Positions 23,502 through 32,811 of a stretch of 64,000 bases of DNA are shown piece after piece. The notes below the pieces were generated by a model that saw only the letters and a list, made by a program, of their open reading frames with translations, made no database searches and was not told the origin of the DNA. The position numbers and the translations under genes are program-made. Every line of letters begins with the position of its first letter. Position 1 is the first letter of the stretch. Where the stretch lies: positions 868,001-932,000 of the forward strand of contig OY829893.1 of NCBI GenBank assembly GCA_963691905.1, in the 5' to 3' direction. The DNA comes from QGON01 sp963691905 (GTDB lineage Bacteria > Pseudomonadota > Gammaproteobacteria > Chromatiales > Chromatiaceae).

Positions 23502-26135
23502 CTAGTTCCCTGGTTCATTGCCCAGATGGGTCCGGTTCAGGAGGATCGGCCTTTCACCCTCATCTTCCTGGCAGTCGTGCAGTTCACCGGTCGGGTAGAC
23601 GCTGTGTACCTGCTGCAGGACTGTGATTAATCTGTTCAGATGCCGGCTGCTTTTCACCTCTCCGGCGGGGTGGCGTGCCCGATAGTCGAGCCAGGCGTGG
23701 TAATGCTCTTCGAAATTGGCCATCTGTTCGGCGTCCACGAAACAGATGCGCGGCAGGATGTGGGCAGGCATCTCCATGCGAATGGTGCGCTCGACGAAAT
23801 GGCGGAAGTCGATATCGTGCATGCGCGGCGCATAGGCCGGGACTAAAACATGGACCTGGCAGGAGTAGGGGTCGATCGGCTCTCCCGCTGTCCCGCAATC
23901 GCTGTCGGGGCAGACGGAGATGAAGTTGTCCCCGACCAGGGCCGAATCAGCCGCTGTTCTGAATTTTCGCGGGCGCAACAGCAGGTTTTCGATGATGTGC
24001 ATTCCTTCGGCGTCGTAGACCCGGTTGATCGCCTCCCTTGTTCCGGCAAGGGCGGCATCCCGTGAATCTGTTGTGTCGAAATACTCGATACGCCGTGCGA
24101 TGATCTCCTGTTTATCATCCACCAGATTGAAATAGTGGCGACCGTTTTTTGCGGTCTCTGGCTGGTAAGACTCTTCGAATCTGCCGAAGTCCAGGGCGAT
24201 GCGAAGCTCTCTGACGGCATCTTCCAGCGTCTTGTATTTGGTGCTGCTGCTGAGCAGGATCTTGTTGCTCAGGTTGTCCTTTATGCGGAAGCGGAAGTCG
24301 TTGTCGGTATCCTGATCGATCTGTTCGTAGAGGTCGGTGTCGAGCAGGGCCAGATTGCGGCGGCGGATGCTGCGGAAGCCGAGCAGGCGTCCCACCCGAT
24401 GCTGTATCCCGGGGATATTCGTGCAGCTGTCCCAGATCTGATCCCGCTCGGTGATGTCAAAAGCGTTGCCGCGCCGGCGGCTCAACAGCGCATACTCCTG
24501 CAGGAAACGCGCCTTCTCCTGGATCAGCCGCAGGCCGTTGTTCTCCAACCGCAGGCGCTGCATCTGCAGGGCGTATTCAGTAAATCGTTCACCAAAACGG
24601 GCCAGCAGATGATCGAGGAACTGGTTGCGGCGTCTGCTGTCCGGCTCTGACTGCCGGTCCAGCGCATCCAGCAATGTCGCATAGTCGCCGTGGCTCTTGG
24701 GATCGACCAGTTCACTCACCTCGCCGACGCCGGGGACTACCTGGGAAAAGTAGGTGTAGCGCAGCGCAGGGTCGGCGGAGAAGAGGCTGCCGATCTGGCG
24801 CAACTGAGTGAGATAGTTGGCCAATAGCTGATCGAAGAGCAGGAGAAATCCCTGTAGCTGCCGGGCCTGGCTGCGCCGGCTCCTGGTGGCGTGACTCGGC
24901 AGTCCGGTGGGCTCGACGCCGTAAGCCGGTGGCAGTTCGTGTTGGATGGAGAGATAGCTCTCTACCGCGACGGAACGGCTGTCCGGGGTCGGCAGATCAC
25001 TGGTTGTGGCCCTCTGTTGCCGGGCCTCTAGCTGTAGCTGCTGCAGTGCCTTTGCGACTTCGTCCGGATCCACCCGGTAGGGCAACAGGTCCTTGAAGAA
25101 GTGCAGGGCGCTCTGTTCGATATCGAAAACCGGTCTGCGGTTACTCTCCAGTTCGATGTTCCAGGGATCGCCGGATGTGTTGGTGGCTGCGCCCGATTGC
25201 AGGACCAGCTTACGTACTGCCGTCACGCCCTCTGTTTTTACGATTGCATCGATAAGGTCGGCGGCATTGACCTGGGTCGGCAACTCGGCCTGTTGCAGAT
25301 CTTCATCCAGCAGGAAGCCGTGGTCGAGTTGTGGGCCGGAGAATATCTCATCCGGCGCCAAACCCTTTTTCAGCAACTGCTGCAGGGTGTAGCGGGGAAG
25401 CGGCGGTGACAGGCGCTGTTGCATGGCGTGGATGATGCGGGCGCAGGTCAGATCGATATCGGCCTCTTCGGTCAGTTCGATGTCGGCGCAGACCCGGATA
25501 GCCTGCTCGCGGATCAGATCGATCCCTGCCAGGTCTTCGCAAAGGTTGCGGTGCTGGTGGAAGACTTTGGCGACGTCGGTGGTGACCTGTTTTGTCAGTT
25601 TCTTGGTGATGCGGTCGTGAGGTTCCACGCGCAGCCGGTAGAGGCCGTTGAGTCTGTACTCGGTTTGGTTGTGATCCTCCGGTGGCGCAATTATCGACTG
25701 GGTGCCTTTGCTGCAGTCAACGAAGTAATTGACGCTGTTGTCCTGCTCGATCCAGATATTGCGCACCATCGGCACCTGGTCGATGATCAGTTTGCGCAGG
25801 TCGAGGGCGGTGACAGGTTCTGTGGGCAGGATCTCCAATGCAGAGAGCAGGGTGCTGTGCTGTTGCAGGGCCTGATGTCTCCGCTGTGTTTCAGCGTCGG
25901 CATCAGCCGGGACTGCCAGCAGATCGGCCATCGGCAGGCGGGTGCGGTAGCTCAGATCAGTGATGGCGTAGCAGAGCAGTTCCAGGATGGTGATGCCAGG
26001 GTCGTGGGCATTGTAGTCGGTCCACAAGTCGTGGCTCAGCGCCTCGATATGCTCCAGGCCTGATTGGCGCAGCTGGGCATAATCGAGTGCTTCTGCCCTG
26101 TTCGGATCGCGGCGAATGGTGAGGGACTCTTTCAT
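23502..26135 (-). CDS. Baseplate protein, Afp12-like (second baseplate J-type)
   Basis: An 877-residue baseplate wedge component. The opening LDYAQLRQSGLEHIEALSHDLWTDYNAHDPGITILELLCYAITDLSYR is the signature of this eCIS family (Afp12/Pvc12 type), and the C-terminal part carries VHVLVPAYAPRMHDIDFRHFVERTIRMEMPAHILPRICFVD, found in the same family. It overlaps the upstream gene's stop by 4 bases (ATGA), so the two baseplate proteins are probably made in coupled fashion. Length is in the family range. No membrane segment or signal peptide, as expected for a cytoplasmically assembled particle. Confidence 0.82.
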   Translation of the reverse strand: MKESLTIRRDPNRAEALDYAQLRQSGLEHIEALSHDLWTDYNAHDPGITILELLCYAITDLSYRTRLPMADLLAVPADADAETQRRHQALQQHSTLLSALEILPTEPVTALDLRKLIIDQVPMVRNIWIEQDNSVNYFVDCSKGTQSIIAPPEDHNQTEYRLNGLYRLRVEPHDRITKKLTKQVTTDVAKVFHQHRNLCEDLAGIDLIREQAIRVCADIELTEEADIDLTCARIIHAMQQRLSPPLPRYTLQQLLKKGLAPDEIFSGPQLDHGFLLDEDLQQAELPTQVNAADLIDAIVKTEGVTAVRKLVLQSGAATNTSGDPWNIELESNRRPVFDIEQSALHFFKDLLPYRVDPDEVAKALQQLQLEARQQRATTSDLPTPDSRSVAVESYLSIQHELPPAYGVEPTGLPSHATRSRRSQARQLQGFLLLFDQLLANYLTQLRQIGSLFSADPALRYTYFSQVVPGVGEVSELVDPKSHGDYATLLDALDRQSEPDSRRRNQFLDHLLARFGERFTEYALQMQRLRLENNGLRLIQEKARFLQEYALLSRRRGNAFDITERDQIWDSCTNIPGIQHRVGRLLGFRSIRRRNLALLDTDLYEQIDQDTDNDFRFRIKDNLSNKILLSSSTKYKTLEDAVRELRIALDFGRFEESYQPETAKNGRHYFNLVDDKQEIIARRIEYFDTTDSRDAALAGTREAINRVYDAEGMHIIENLLLRPRKFRTAADSALVGDNFISVCPDSDCGTAGEPIDPYSCQVHVLVPAYAPRMHDIDFRHFVERTIRMEMPAHILPRICFVDAEQMANFEEHYHAWLDYRARHPAGEVKSSRHLNRLITVLQQVHSVYPTGELHDCQEDEGERPILLNRTHLGNEPGN

Positions 26136-29100
26136 GCGCTTCCCCCGCTGGCTGCATCGCGGATGGTGTGTTGGTGATGGCTGGTCAGTATCGCCTTCGG
26201 ATTCTGTGAAACCACTTCATCCCGGTCGATCTCGGGAGTCTCTTCGGTGATTAGATGGTAGAGCTTCAGTTGCTGCACATAGTCGACGGAGGGCTGGTCC
26301 ATAATGAAGGCCAGCAGCATGCTTTTGTGGATGCGACCGCCGAACGCGGGCATCGTCGTTGCGTCGCCAGTCCAGGGCGCAATATATTGCTGCAGCGCTT
26401 TCTGTAGTATCTGGCTGGCAGCGCCAAACGGGTAATCCGGTTTGAAAGCGACCGTGATGTCGAGACGAATTTTCTCGTAGTCCGGATTAAAAACCTTGGC
26501 GCTGGCAAAGGGGCTGTTGAGTGCCGCCAGCAGTTTGTCGATTCTGCTTTCAGTGTCCTTGTCGATACGAGGCTGCAGCGGGTCGTAGGCCTTGCGCTGA
26601 TGGATGTCGGGAATGACCACCAGAGAGACATGTCCTGGGTCCGGTAGGTGGGGCAGGCATTTTACCCGATAGAGTTCAGGAAATGCCTGTAGTACCAATC
26701 GCTCATAGTCCCAGAGTGTGACTGCCCGCTGTTTGTGGCGCAGGCGTTCACTGACCCGGGTATAGAAGGTTTGGTCGCTCTCCTTCGCCTGGCCGCAGAT
26801 CGAAGCATAGGGTTGGGTGGCCCCTTTGATGCCGTTCAGAGGTTTTACCGGTTTGCCGATCGATTTCGGTGGCAGCGATGAAGTCAGATGTGGAGGATTT
26901 TTCCCAACATCCAGCAGGTGTGCAGAGGCTGCCTGTGGGTGCAGGTCGATCAGGTGACAGACTGCATCGCTGTTGTTTTCCACCCTGGCTCGCAGCCAGG
27001 TCAGGCCGTCAGGCATCCAATGGTTTGTCTGGAGGGAATTGGCGGGGATATTGATCCGCAGAATGCCGGAGGTGAGCAGGCCGTTGCTTTCATCAAAGAG
27101 GATCTCCTCCTCTGTCAGGTCACGCCAGTGATCTGACTCCAGCAGACTCCAGATTACAGTTTCGATATTTTTTTCCGGGTTTGCGCTGCCCTCGTCCACC
27201 TGAATCAGCAGATCCAGAAAGGCGGCGTCCGGCTGCTCCTTGAGGCCGAGAAAGAGTTGTCCTTCCGGACTTGAGTCCGGCAACAGACGAATCTTATCTT
27301 CGATGGTGTCGTCGAGTTGTGATTTCAGAAAGCCGTGAACCTCCCGCTGCCCGAACGGGGTGGTCTGGTAGAGCCGGATCTCGGCGCCGATATAGGCGGC
27401 AGCATTTTCATCGGTTGGATCGACCCAGCCGGTTTGTGCCTCGTAGGTGAGTTGGACCGATTCCAGTTCCGGGGTATAGGGTGGGTTGGGGATGGCCATC
27501 CCGGAATCCTGTGCCATGCTTTTCGCCAGCACGATGGGGTAGTCCTGGTGCAGAAAATCCCGCTCGAGGCGCAGTTTGATATAACCGGGACGGTTGACGC
27601 CCTGCAACTCTTTGATAAAGGGCGTTGCTGCTTTCCTGGCAATCAGGTTCAGTGGTAGCAGCGAGAAGCTGCTGATCATATTGAAACCGGCCCACGGAAG
27701 GGCACTGAAGGAGCTGCGGGTCTGAAGCGGCATGTAGAAATAGTTTAGCCCAGTCAGCGGGATGAGCCTGGCGGGTGGCTCATCGCTGGTGAGGGTCTGT
27801 GGCTGGGCTGCATCGGAGCTGTCGAAGAGTTTTACTTTGCGCTCGATACGGCTGCTGTCTTCCCGCTCCAGGATCATCTGCGCACTGAAGGCATTATTGC
27901 TGTTGATCTGCTGTATGCAGTCATCCGTCCCACAAGGTTGCCCGCTGCTATTGAAACGGTAGGCGCTGTAGTGGTCAGACAGCCGCTTTGCCGGGACACC
28001 CTTCCAGTTGAGGTTCAGGGAGAAACTCGTCACCTGCTTGTTGAGCATCTCTGGACTGGCGACGGCAAAAGTACTGCCGGTTTTGGGCTGTGGCCCAAAA
28101 GGCAGGAATGGCTTGCCGGTATCGAGTCTTCCCAGATCATTTTCCGCCACCAGTTCTCCGGCATTTTCCACCTTTGTCTGGAGTTGCATGTCGACGAGAT
28201 CGTGCTGTTCGAGCCACTCCCGCAGTGCAGGAGTATCGGGGCTGACACTGATTTTCATCAACGGCAGAGTGGTGACGAATCCGCCGTCGAGAACTTCTGC
28301 ATCGTAGGCGGTTACCGCCTCCGTATCTGCGTCCAGTACCACCACGAACTGCAACAGCCAGTTGTCGCTGGATTCGGTGATCTCCACACTTTGCGCAGAG
28401 AAGGGTCCCAGCCAGCCTTTTTCGCCACTGAATTCAATCAGCAGTGACTTGGCCGCTTCGTTGAGAGGCGGATCTTCATCGCCGAGCGCCAGCCGGAGTG
28501 AGGCGGTGATCGTCCGCTTGCCGGAACTGAGCTGTAAAAGGGGAGAGGCCAAGGCAAATCCCACTGTGGCTTTGGGTATGCCGGTGTGGCCGAAGGCAGG
28601 CCAGGCGGGCTGCTCTTTGGGCAGTGCGGCCCCCAGGCCGTCCAGTGAGTTGCTCTGCAGTGCGAAGTGGAGCTGGCCGGATGCCGGCTCCCGATAGAGC
28701 GAGCAGAGGTGTTCGATGGTTGTGCGGTTGATCCAGACATTACGGTCCGTGGCGTAGCGCAGATCCCCCGCTGTGAACACAGTGCCTGCAGCCACTGATA
28801 CCTGATCCCGTTTGGGTCTGGCCTCGAAGAGCAGATTGACATGGTCGGCCTGCGCTGGCTTGGGGGCAAGTTGCAACAGTTCCCGGTAGTAGTAATCGAG
28901 GTGGCTTTTACTCAGACGATTCAATTCGCCCTGAGCCTTTTCGAAGAGTTTGATGAAAGCCAGAAAGAGCGCCGCCTGAGGTGGCGCATCGTGTTGCTCA
29001 GCAAGGCTGTCAGGATTTTCCAGTAATTCGAAGAGCGGCGACCAGTTACCCTCATCACCGAAAGGGGTGGCGAAACGGATATGCGCCGCGAGGCGGCGAC

Positions 29101-29233
29101 CGAAGGCGATGAGCTGATCGCGGTCCCGGCCATCGATGGCCAACTTGTGCGGCGGCAGCGCCGGGGCCTGCCGTTCCGACTGGCTGGTGCCCTGATGCTC
29201 CAGGGGATAGGGTTTCTGGAACGGACTCTTCAT
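26132..29233 (-). CDS. Baseplate J-like protein, Afp11-like
   Basis: A 1033-residue putative baseplate J protein. The C-terminal ~250 residues hold the best match: FYTRVSERLRHKQRAVTLWDYERLVLQAFPELYRVKCLPHLPD and VSLVVIPDIHQRKAYDPLQPRIDK, typical of the large baseplate proteins of eCIS and T4-like tails. The N-terminus contains LDYYYRELLQLAPKPAQADHVNLLFEARPKRDQVSVAAGTVF, also a family element. It overlaps the gp25-like gene by 4 bases upstream and the Afp12-like gene downstream, so three baseplate genes are translationally linked. Together with gp25 it builds the wedge ring around the spike. Confidence 0.85.
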   Translation of the reverse strand: MKSPFQKPYPLEHQGTSQSERQAPALPPHKLAIDGRDRDQLIAFGRRLAAHIRFATPFGDEGNWSPLFELLENPDSLAEQHDAPPQAALFLAFIKLFEKAQGELNRLSKSHLDYYYRELLQLAPKPAQADHVNLLFEARPKRDQVSVAAGTVFTAGDLRYATDRNVWINRTTIEHLCSLYREPASGQLHFALQSNSLDGLGAALPKEQPAWPAFGHTGIPKATVGFALASPLLQLSSGKRTITASLRLALGDEDPPLNEAAKSLLIEFSGEKGWLGPFSAQSVEITESSDNWLLQFVVVLDADTEAVTAYDAEVLDGGFVTTLPLMKISVSPDTPALREWLEQHDLVDMQLQTKVENAGELVAENDLGRLDTGKPFLPFGPQPKTGSTFAVASPEMLNKQVTSFSLNLNWKGVPAKRLSDHYSAYRFNSSGQPCGTDDCIQQINSNNAFSAQMILEREDSSRIERKVKLFDSSDAAQPQTLTSDEPPARLIPLTGLNYFYMPLQTRSSFSALPWAGFNMISSFSLLPLNLIARKAATPFIKELQGVNRPGYIKLRLERDFLHQDYPIVLAKSMAQDSGMAIPNPPYTPELESVQLTYEAQTGWVDPTDENAAAYIGAEIRLYQTTPFGQREVHGFLKSQLDDTIEDKIRLLPDSSPEGQLFLGLKEQPDAAFLDLLIQVDEGSANPEKNIETVIWSLLESDHWRDLTEEEILFDESNGLLTSGILRINIPANSLQTNHWMPDGLTWLRARVENNSDAVCHLIDLHPQAASAHLLDVGKNPPHLTSSLPPKSIGKPVKPLNGIKGATQPYASICGQAKESDQTFYTRVSERLRHKQRAVTLWDYERLVLQAFPELYRVKCLPHLPDPGHVSLVVIPDIHQRKAYDPLQPRIDKDTESRIDKLLAALNSPFASAKVFNPDYEKIRLDITVAFKPDYPFGAASQILQKALQQYIAPWTGDATTMPAFGGRIHKSMLLAFIMDQPSVDYVQQLKLYHLITEETPEIDRDEVVSQNPKAILTSHHQHTIRDAASGGSA

Positions 29234-29643
29234 CGCAGGTCAGTCCCCTCCTGCTTGTAGAAGGGATAGACCATGTTGCGGCGGGCATTGGTGGCGCGGA
29301 TACGGAACTCGATTTCGATCAACACCAGCCCTTCGTTATCATCGGAGCCCGCAAGCGAGATGCGCTCCACATCGATGCGGGGTTCGTGGTAGAGGATTGC
29401 CGTTGCGATCAGATCGGTCATAAAGGTTTTAAGGCCGGTATCGAGAGGCTCGAAGAGCATACGATCCAGATTGCAGCCAAAATCGGGACGCAGCAGCCGT
29501 TCACCGGGACGTGTGGAGAGCAGGACTTCTAGACTGCTCTCGATGTCTGCCTCGTCACTCAGCATGTGCAGGGTCTTGCCGCCCTCCCCGAAGGTGGGTG
29601 GGAAGCCCCAGCCTCTGCCCAGAAAATCCCTGTCGTCGTCCAT
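29230..29643 (-). CDS. Baseplate wedge protein, gp25-like (Afp9)
   Basis: A 137-residue protein of the GPW/gp25 family, which nucleates sheath assembly in contractile machines. It opens with DFLGRGWGFPPTFGEGGKTLHMLSDEADIESSLEVLLSTRPGERLLRPDFGC, and the PGERLLRPDFG segment (lysozyme-like fold EPR-type core) is diagnostic. The second half RISLAGSDDNEGLVLIEIEFRIRATNARRNMVYPFY is typical. It lies between PAAR (10 bases) and the baseplate J gene (overlap), the Afp order except that PAAR and gp25 are swapped. Confidence 0.92.
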   Translation of the reverse strand: MDDDRDFLGRGWGFPPTFGEGGKTLHMLSDEADIESSLEVLLSTRPGERLLRPDFGCNLDRMLFEPLDTGLKTFMTDLIATAILYHEPRIDVERISLAGSDDNEGLVLIEIEFRIRATNARRNMVYPFYKQEGTDLR

Positions 29644-29653
29644 TATGTGCGTC

Positions 29654-29941
29654 CTATCCGATCATCACTGTTGGCGCGCCCAGCACGATGCTGCCGCCGT
29701 GGGCGGTGGAGTCACCCTGACGAGCCGCTGGAGCGCCGCCGATAAACACCGTGGCCGAGCCTGCGGCGATGGTGTCCGGCGGTCCAACGCAAACTGCCAT
29801 GTCTCCCACCCGTGCTGCCGGCATACCCACGATCATTACGGTGGGCGCCCCCGCCGGCAGGATGGGGCCGCCGACATGGGGCACGGTCCCGGTCACCAGG
29901 GGACAGACGTGCATATCACTGACTCTTGCGGCTGGGGGCAT
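29654..29941 (-). CDS. PAAR domain spike-tip protein (Afp10-like)
   Basis: A 95-residue PAAR protein that forms the sharp tip of the spike. Two PAAR-type repeats are visible: PPAARVSDMHVCPLVTGTVPHVGGPILPAGAPTVMI and GMPAARVGDMAVCVGPPDTIAAGSATVFIGGAPAARQGD, each with the glycine-rich turns, and the His/Cys residues usual for metal binding (MHVC, VPHV, AVC). I chose ATG 29941, since the alternative upstream start would lie beside the REP element. Products of this type often carry C-terminal effectors; this one does not, consistent with a plain tip. Confidence 0.93.
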   Translation of the reverse strand: MPPAARVSDMHVCPLVTGTVPHVGGPILPAGAPTVMIVGMPAARVGDMAVCVGPPDTIAAGSATVFIGGAPAARQGDSTAHGGSIVLGAPTVMIG

Positions 29942-29960
29942 TGGGTAACTTCGCCTCAAC

Positions 29961-30034
29961 GTAGGTCGGGTTAGCGCAGCGTAACCCGACGGGTTTTTGA
30001 TTTTGTTGGGTTACGCTGCGCTAACCCAACCTAC
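29961..30034. repeat. REP pair inside the eCIS operon, between spike and PAAR genes
   Basis: GTAGGTCGGGTTAGCGCAGC at 29961 and an inverted partner ending CTAACCCAACCTAC at 30034, five bases after the stop of the spike gene (minus strand). The two stems differ, CGGGTTA/TAACCCG and TGGGTTA/TAACCCA. Either can fold in the transcript and might trim or attenuate the operon mRNA. Confidence 0.85.
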
Positions 30035-30039
30035 ATACC

Positions 30040-31785
30040 TCAGTTGATCATGACCATTGAACCCTTCACTGTAGCGGTTCCACTGCTGCTCAGTTCGGCG
30101 CTGGCACTGCCTTCGGCCTTGAGTGCCGCACTGGCCTTGATATTGATGTTTGTACCCTCGAGGTTGATGTCACCGGAGGCCTTGATCTGAATATCACTGG
30201 CGGATTCGAGCAGGATGCCGTCGCTGCTGAAGGTTGTTTTGTTGTCGCTTTCATCGACGATCTCGATAACGCCGTTTTCATCATCAATGAAAATTTTGTT
30301 GCCGTTCGGGGTCTCCAGCAGGATCGACTTTTTGTCGTCGTCAAAGACCAGTTTCAATCCCTCTCGCGAGTGGTAGCCCTTGAGTTTGTTCTCCTCCTCT
30401 GCCTCTTCCGGGGGGGGCTTGGCGCTGGAGTGGAGCATGCCGAGGATCACCGGGTGTCTCGGGTCGTCGTTGAGAAAACCCACCAGAACCTCATCATCGA
30501 CTTCCGGTCGAAAAAAGGTGCCGCGGCTCTCACCCGCATCCAGGGTGGCCTGACGTGCCCAGACGCCGTTTGCCTGGCCGTCCATGACCGGCAGTCGCAC
30601 CTGAATACGGTGCTCACCGAGGGGGTCATCCGCGATTTGTGAGACCACGCCGATCTGCAGTCCGCTGACTGCGGGCGTCAGTCCTGCCGCGGCAGGGGCA
30701 TCCATTTCGAAGGCTTGGCTGAAGGCACGGCTGTCGAGACCGAACTGGAAGTCGGTGATCCAGCTGCCTTCACTCACCCGGTGGCGTACCCCGGAGACAA
30801 AGACCGGGCCGTTGAATCTTGCCCCCAATCCCTGCAGGTCTATGAGGGCTGCGGGTTTCACCTGGGCATGTCCCTGGCAGCTTGCCCGGCCCCGGATCTT
30901 GGCCAGCCGGTGGCGCAGCAGACGGGCGTCGCTGAAGGCCTGCAGCTCTTCCTGACTCACGGCGCCGCTGTGTTCATTGTGGCGGCCCTGCTCAAGGACG
31001 CCGGCCAATTCATCGCCGCTGAGGTTGCCGGGTTCGGTGAAACTGGTCGATGCGCTGGTGACCTCAAGGCGCTCCTGGCCGGCGGCGTCCCAGCCTGTGG
31101 CTGTGACCTCGGTGGCCTGTTCGCGGGCGTCGATCTCCGCATCGAAATCCAGCAATGTGGCGCCGAAAAGGAGCCCGGTCTCGGGGGAACCTGTCAGCGC
31201 AGGTTTTGTGGCGGTGAGAGTTCCCGCTTCAAGCGTGCAGAGCAGGCCGTTGGCCTCCATGCGGCTGAGCAGAAAATCCCAGTCGGTGGCCTGATACTGC
31301 ACAAGATGGGGATGGGTGATGCTGGTGGTCTCGACATTGGACTCGATGTCGTTCTCCTGCAGTAACTCGGCGGCAACATCACTGTCGCTCATCTCATCGA
31401 AATAGCGGCTGTGCCGTTCCAGGGTCATGCGGATGGCGGTATCACGGCACTCCAGGATCAGATTGCTGCCGCCGTTGGTGCGACCGCGGATCGAATGTTT
31501 CACCACGATCCCCTGGAATACGCTCTCCTGTTCGGCACGGTAGCCGAGCTGGATCTCGATGGTCTGGCCGGGAACAAAGTGTTCTGACTCACTGATGGCG
31601 AAAGTCTCGCTGGCCGGATCGCCATCAGCCAGGGTGATGCGCGCCGTGGGGATGCGGTTGATCTCGCTGCTGACCAGGATGGAGAGCACCTGAAATTGAC
31701 GCGGCAAAACCTCACCGCCCGCCTTTACGGTAGTGGTGACCAGGTCCGATGCGGGGGGCAGAGGCAGTTGTCGTTCGCGGGGCAT
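30040..31785 (-). CDS. VgrG-like spike protein (Afp8-like)
   Basis: A 581-residue homologue of the gp27/gp5 spike. The N-terminal ~340 residues form the gp27-like part: FQVLSILVSSEINRIPTARITLADGDPASETF, FVPGQTIEIQLGYR and QATDWDFLLSRMEANGLLCTLEAGTL. The gp5 OB-fold follows: LTPAVSGLQIGVVSQIADDPLGEHRIQVRLPVMDGQANGVWARQA, with EVDDEVLVGFLNDDPRHPVILGMLHSS. The C-terminal ~120 residues contain the strand-rich repeats of a spike beta-helix (KGYHSREGLKLVFDDDKKSILLETPNGNK, then IKASGDINLEGTNINIKASAALKAEG). It starts 3 bases after the LysM gene stop. Confidence 0.92.
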   Translation of the reverse strand: MPRERQLPLPPASDLVTTTVKAGGEVLPRQFQVLSILVSSEINRIPTARITLADGDPASETFAISESEHFVPGQTIEIQLGYRAEQESVFQGIVVKHSIRGRTNGGSNLILECRDTAIRMTLERHSRYFDEMSDSDVAAELLQENDIESNVETTSITHPHLVQYQATDWDFLLSRMEANGLLCTLEAGTLTATKPALTGSPETGLLFGATLLDFDAEIDAREQATEVTATGWDAAGQERLEVTSASTSFTEPGNLSGDELAGVLEQGRHNEHSGAVSQEELQAFSDARLLRHRLAKIRGRASCQGHAQVKPAALIDLQGLGARFNGPVFVSGVRHRVSEGSWITDFQFGLDSRAFSQAFEMDAPAAAGLTPAVSGLQIGVVSQIADDPLGEHRIQVRLPVMDGQANGVWARQATLDAGESRGTFFRPEVDDEVLVGFLNDDPRHPVILGMLHSSAKPPPEEAEEENKLKGYHSREGLKLVFDDDKKSILLETPNGNKIFIDDENGVIEIVDESDNKTTFSSDGILLESASDIQIKASGDINLEGTNINIKASAALKAEGSASAELSSSGTATVKGSMVMIN

Positions 31786-31788
31786 CGG

Positions 31789-32487
31789 TTATCTCTCCAG
31801 CTTCGGGAATCGCAGACGCTGGCCGGTCTGCAGTTGCCGGAAGTCGACCAGGTTGTTGGCACCGGCAACCTCCAGGTAGAGGCTGGAATCCCCGTAGATT
31901 TCATGGCAGAGGCGGGGCAGAGTGTCGCCGTCACGAACGATGCGCAGATGGGTGAGGTCGGGGGATTGGGCATTCTCCCGGGCGGCCCGCAGGTCGTCCT
32001 CCACGAAACCTTTGAACTTTGCCCTTGCCACGGCGCGGATCGGCGTGCCGTCGGGTTTGAACAACTTGAAGGTGATCTCCATCTCGCTGAGACTTCCCTT
32101 GAAGAGCAGGGTGCCCCAGCTGAGTTTGATGTGGCGAGGTTGGTGGGAGTCGCCGTCGTAGTTGAGTACCACCTCCTTGAAGTGCTCAATCGCATCGACC
32201 ACGCCGTCGCCCTTCAGGTAACGGTTGCTGAAAGACTCAGAGAGGCTGCTCGGAATGGCTCCGGTACTGTCGAAGAGAAACTCAAAATCCATCTCCTCCG
32301 GCAGAATCTTGTTGAAACGGGGGGGAGTGGCACTGGTGCCCGAGGCTTGCTGCTCGTCGCGCTCGATCTTGTATTTGAATGAGTAGCTCTCCGGGTTGAT
32401 CTGCACCACAAAGGTGCCGTCCGCCACCTCTTCCGAGAATTGCGGATCGCTATAGGCGATGAGACGCATTTTTTCCAGTTGTCCCAC
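31789..32487 (-). CDS. LysM domain baseplate hub adaptor (Afp7-like)
   Basis: A 232-residue protein joining tube and baseplate. The N-terminal ~160 residues match eCIS Afp7 proteins (MRLIAYSDPQFSEEVADGTFVVQINPESYSFKYKIERDEQQASGTSATPPRF, FEFLFDSTGAIP), and the C-terminal ~65 residues hold a LysM domain: LTHLRIVRDGDTLPRLCHEIYGDSSLYLEVAGANNLVDFRQLQTGQRLRFP. Start GTG 32487 is preceded by GGAGGAGCG; an ATG at 32469 is a possible later start. It begins 1 base after the DUF5908 stop and is followed by the spike gene. Confidence 0.92.
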   Translation of the reverse strand: MGQLEKMRLIAYSDPQFSEEVADGTFVVQINPESYSFKYKIERDEQQASGTSATPPRFNKILPEEMDFEFLFDSTGAIPSSLSESFSNRYLKGDGVVDAIEHFKEVVLNYDGDSHQPRHIKLSWGTLLFKGSLSEMEITFKLFKPDGTPIRAVARAKFKGFVEDDLRAARENAQSPDLTHLRIVRDGDTLPRLCHEIYGDSSLYLEVAGANNLVDFRQLQTGQRLRFPKLER

Positions 32488-32488
32488 G

Positions 32489-32659
32489 CTATCGCTCCTC
32501 CCGCTCCTGCAGTATTTGCATGATCCGTTCGATGCACTCGGCGATCAGAGCCTCCTTATCTTCGGGGGCTGGCCGGGTATCGTTACTGCTGCCCTCGCGG
32601 CGCGGCTCCTGTCCGCCGACTTCGGCACGAATTACCAGCTCTCTGATCTCTACCGGCAT
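32489..32659 (-). CDS. DUF5908 small eCIS protein (Afp6-like position)
   Basis: A 56-residue protein beginning MPVEIRELVIRAEVGG, the conserved start of the DUF5908 family, with a helical second half (APEDKEALIAECIERIMQILQ). Such small proteins occur in eCIS loci between the tube and LysM genes, but their role is not known; a hub or chaperone part is possible. The reading frame extends further upstream, but that part is a REP-like palindrome, so I chose ATG 32659. The gene is followed immediately by the LysM gene. Confidence 0.8.
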   Translation of the reverse strand: MPVEIRELVIRAEVGGQEPRREGSSNDTRPAPEDKEALIAECIERIMQILQEREER

Positions 32660-32695
32660 GCTCAGTGCTCCCTCAATAAATAAAATTAGGATTTT

Positions 32696-32773
32696 GTAGG
32701 GTGCGCCATGCGCACTAAAACAAGCCGTAATCACGGTATGTGCACTAATCATGGTGCGCACAGCGCATCCTAC
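32696..32773. repeat. GTAGGGTGCGC-type palindrome inside the eCIS operon
   Basis: GTAGGGTGCGCCATGCGCAC at 32696 and an inverted partner GGTGCGCACAGCGCATCCTAC (20 of its bases end at 32772) are separated by ~30 bases, between the second tube gene and DUF5908. Same family as 39486-39552. Confidence 0.75.
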
Positions 32774-32811
32774 ATCCTGGTCGAATCCGCAATTATTACG
32801 TCGATAGAGCA

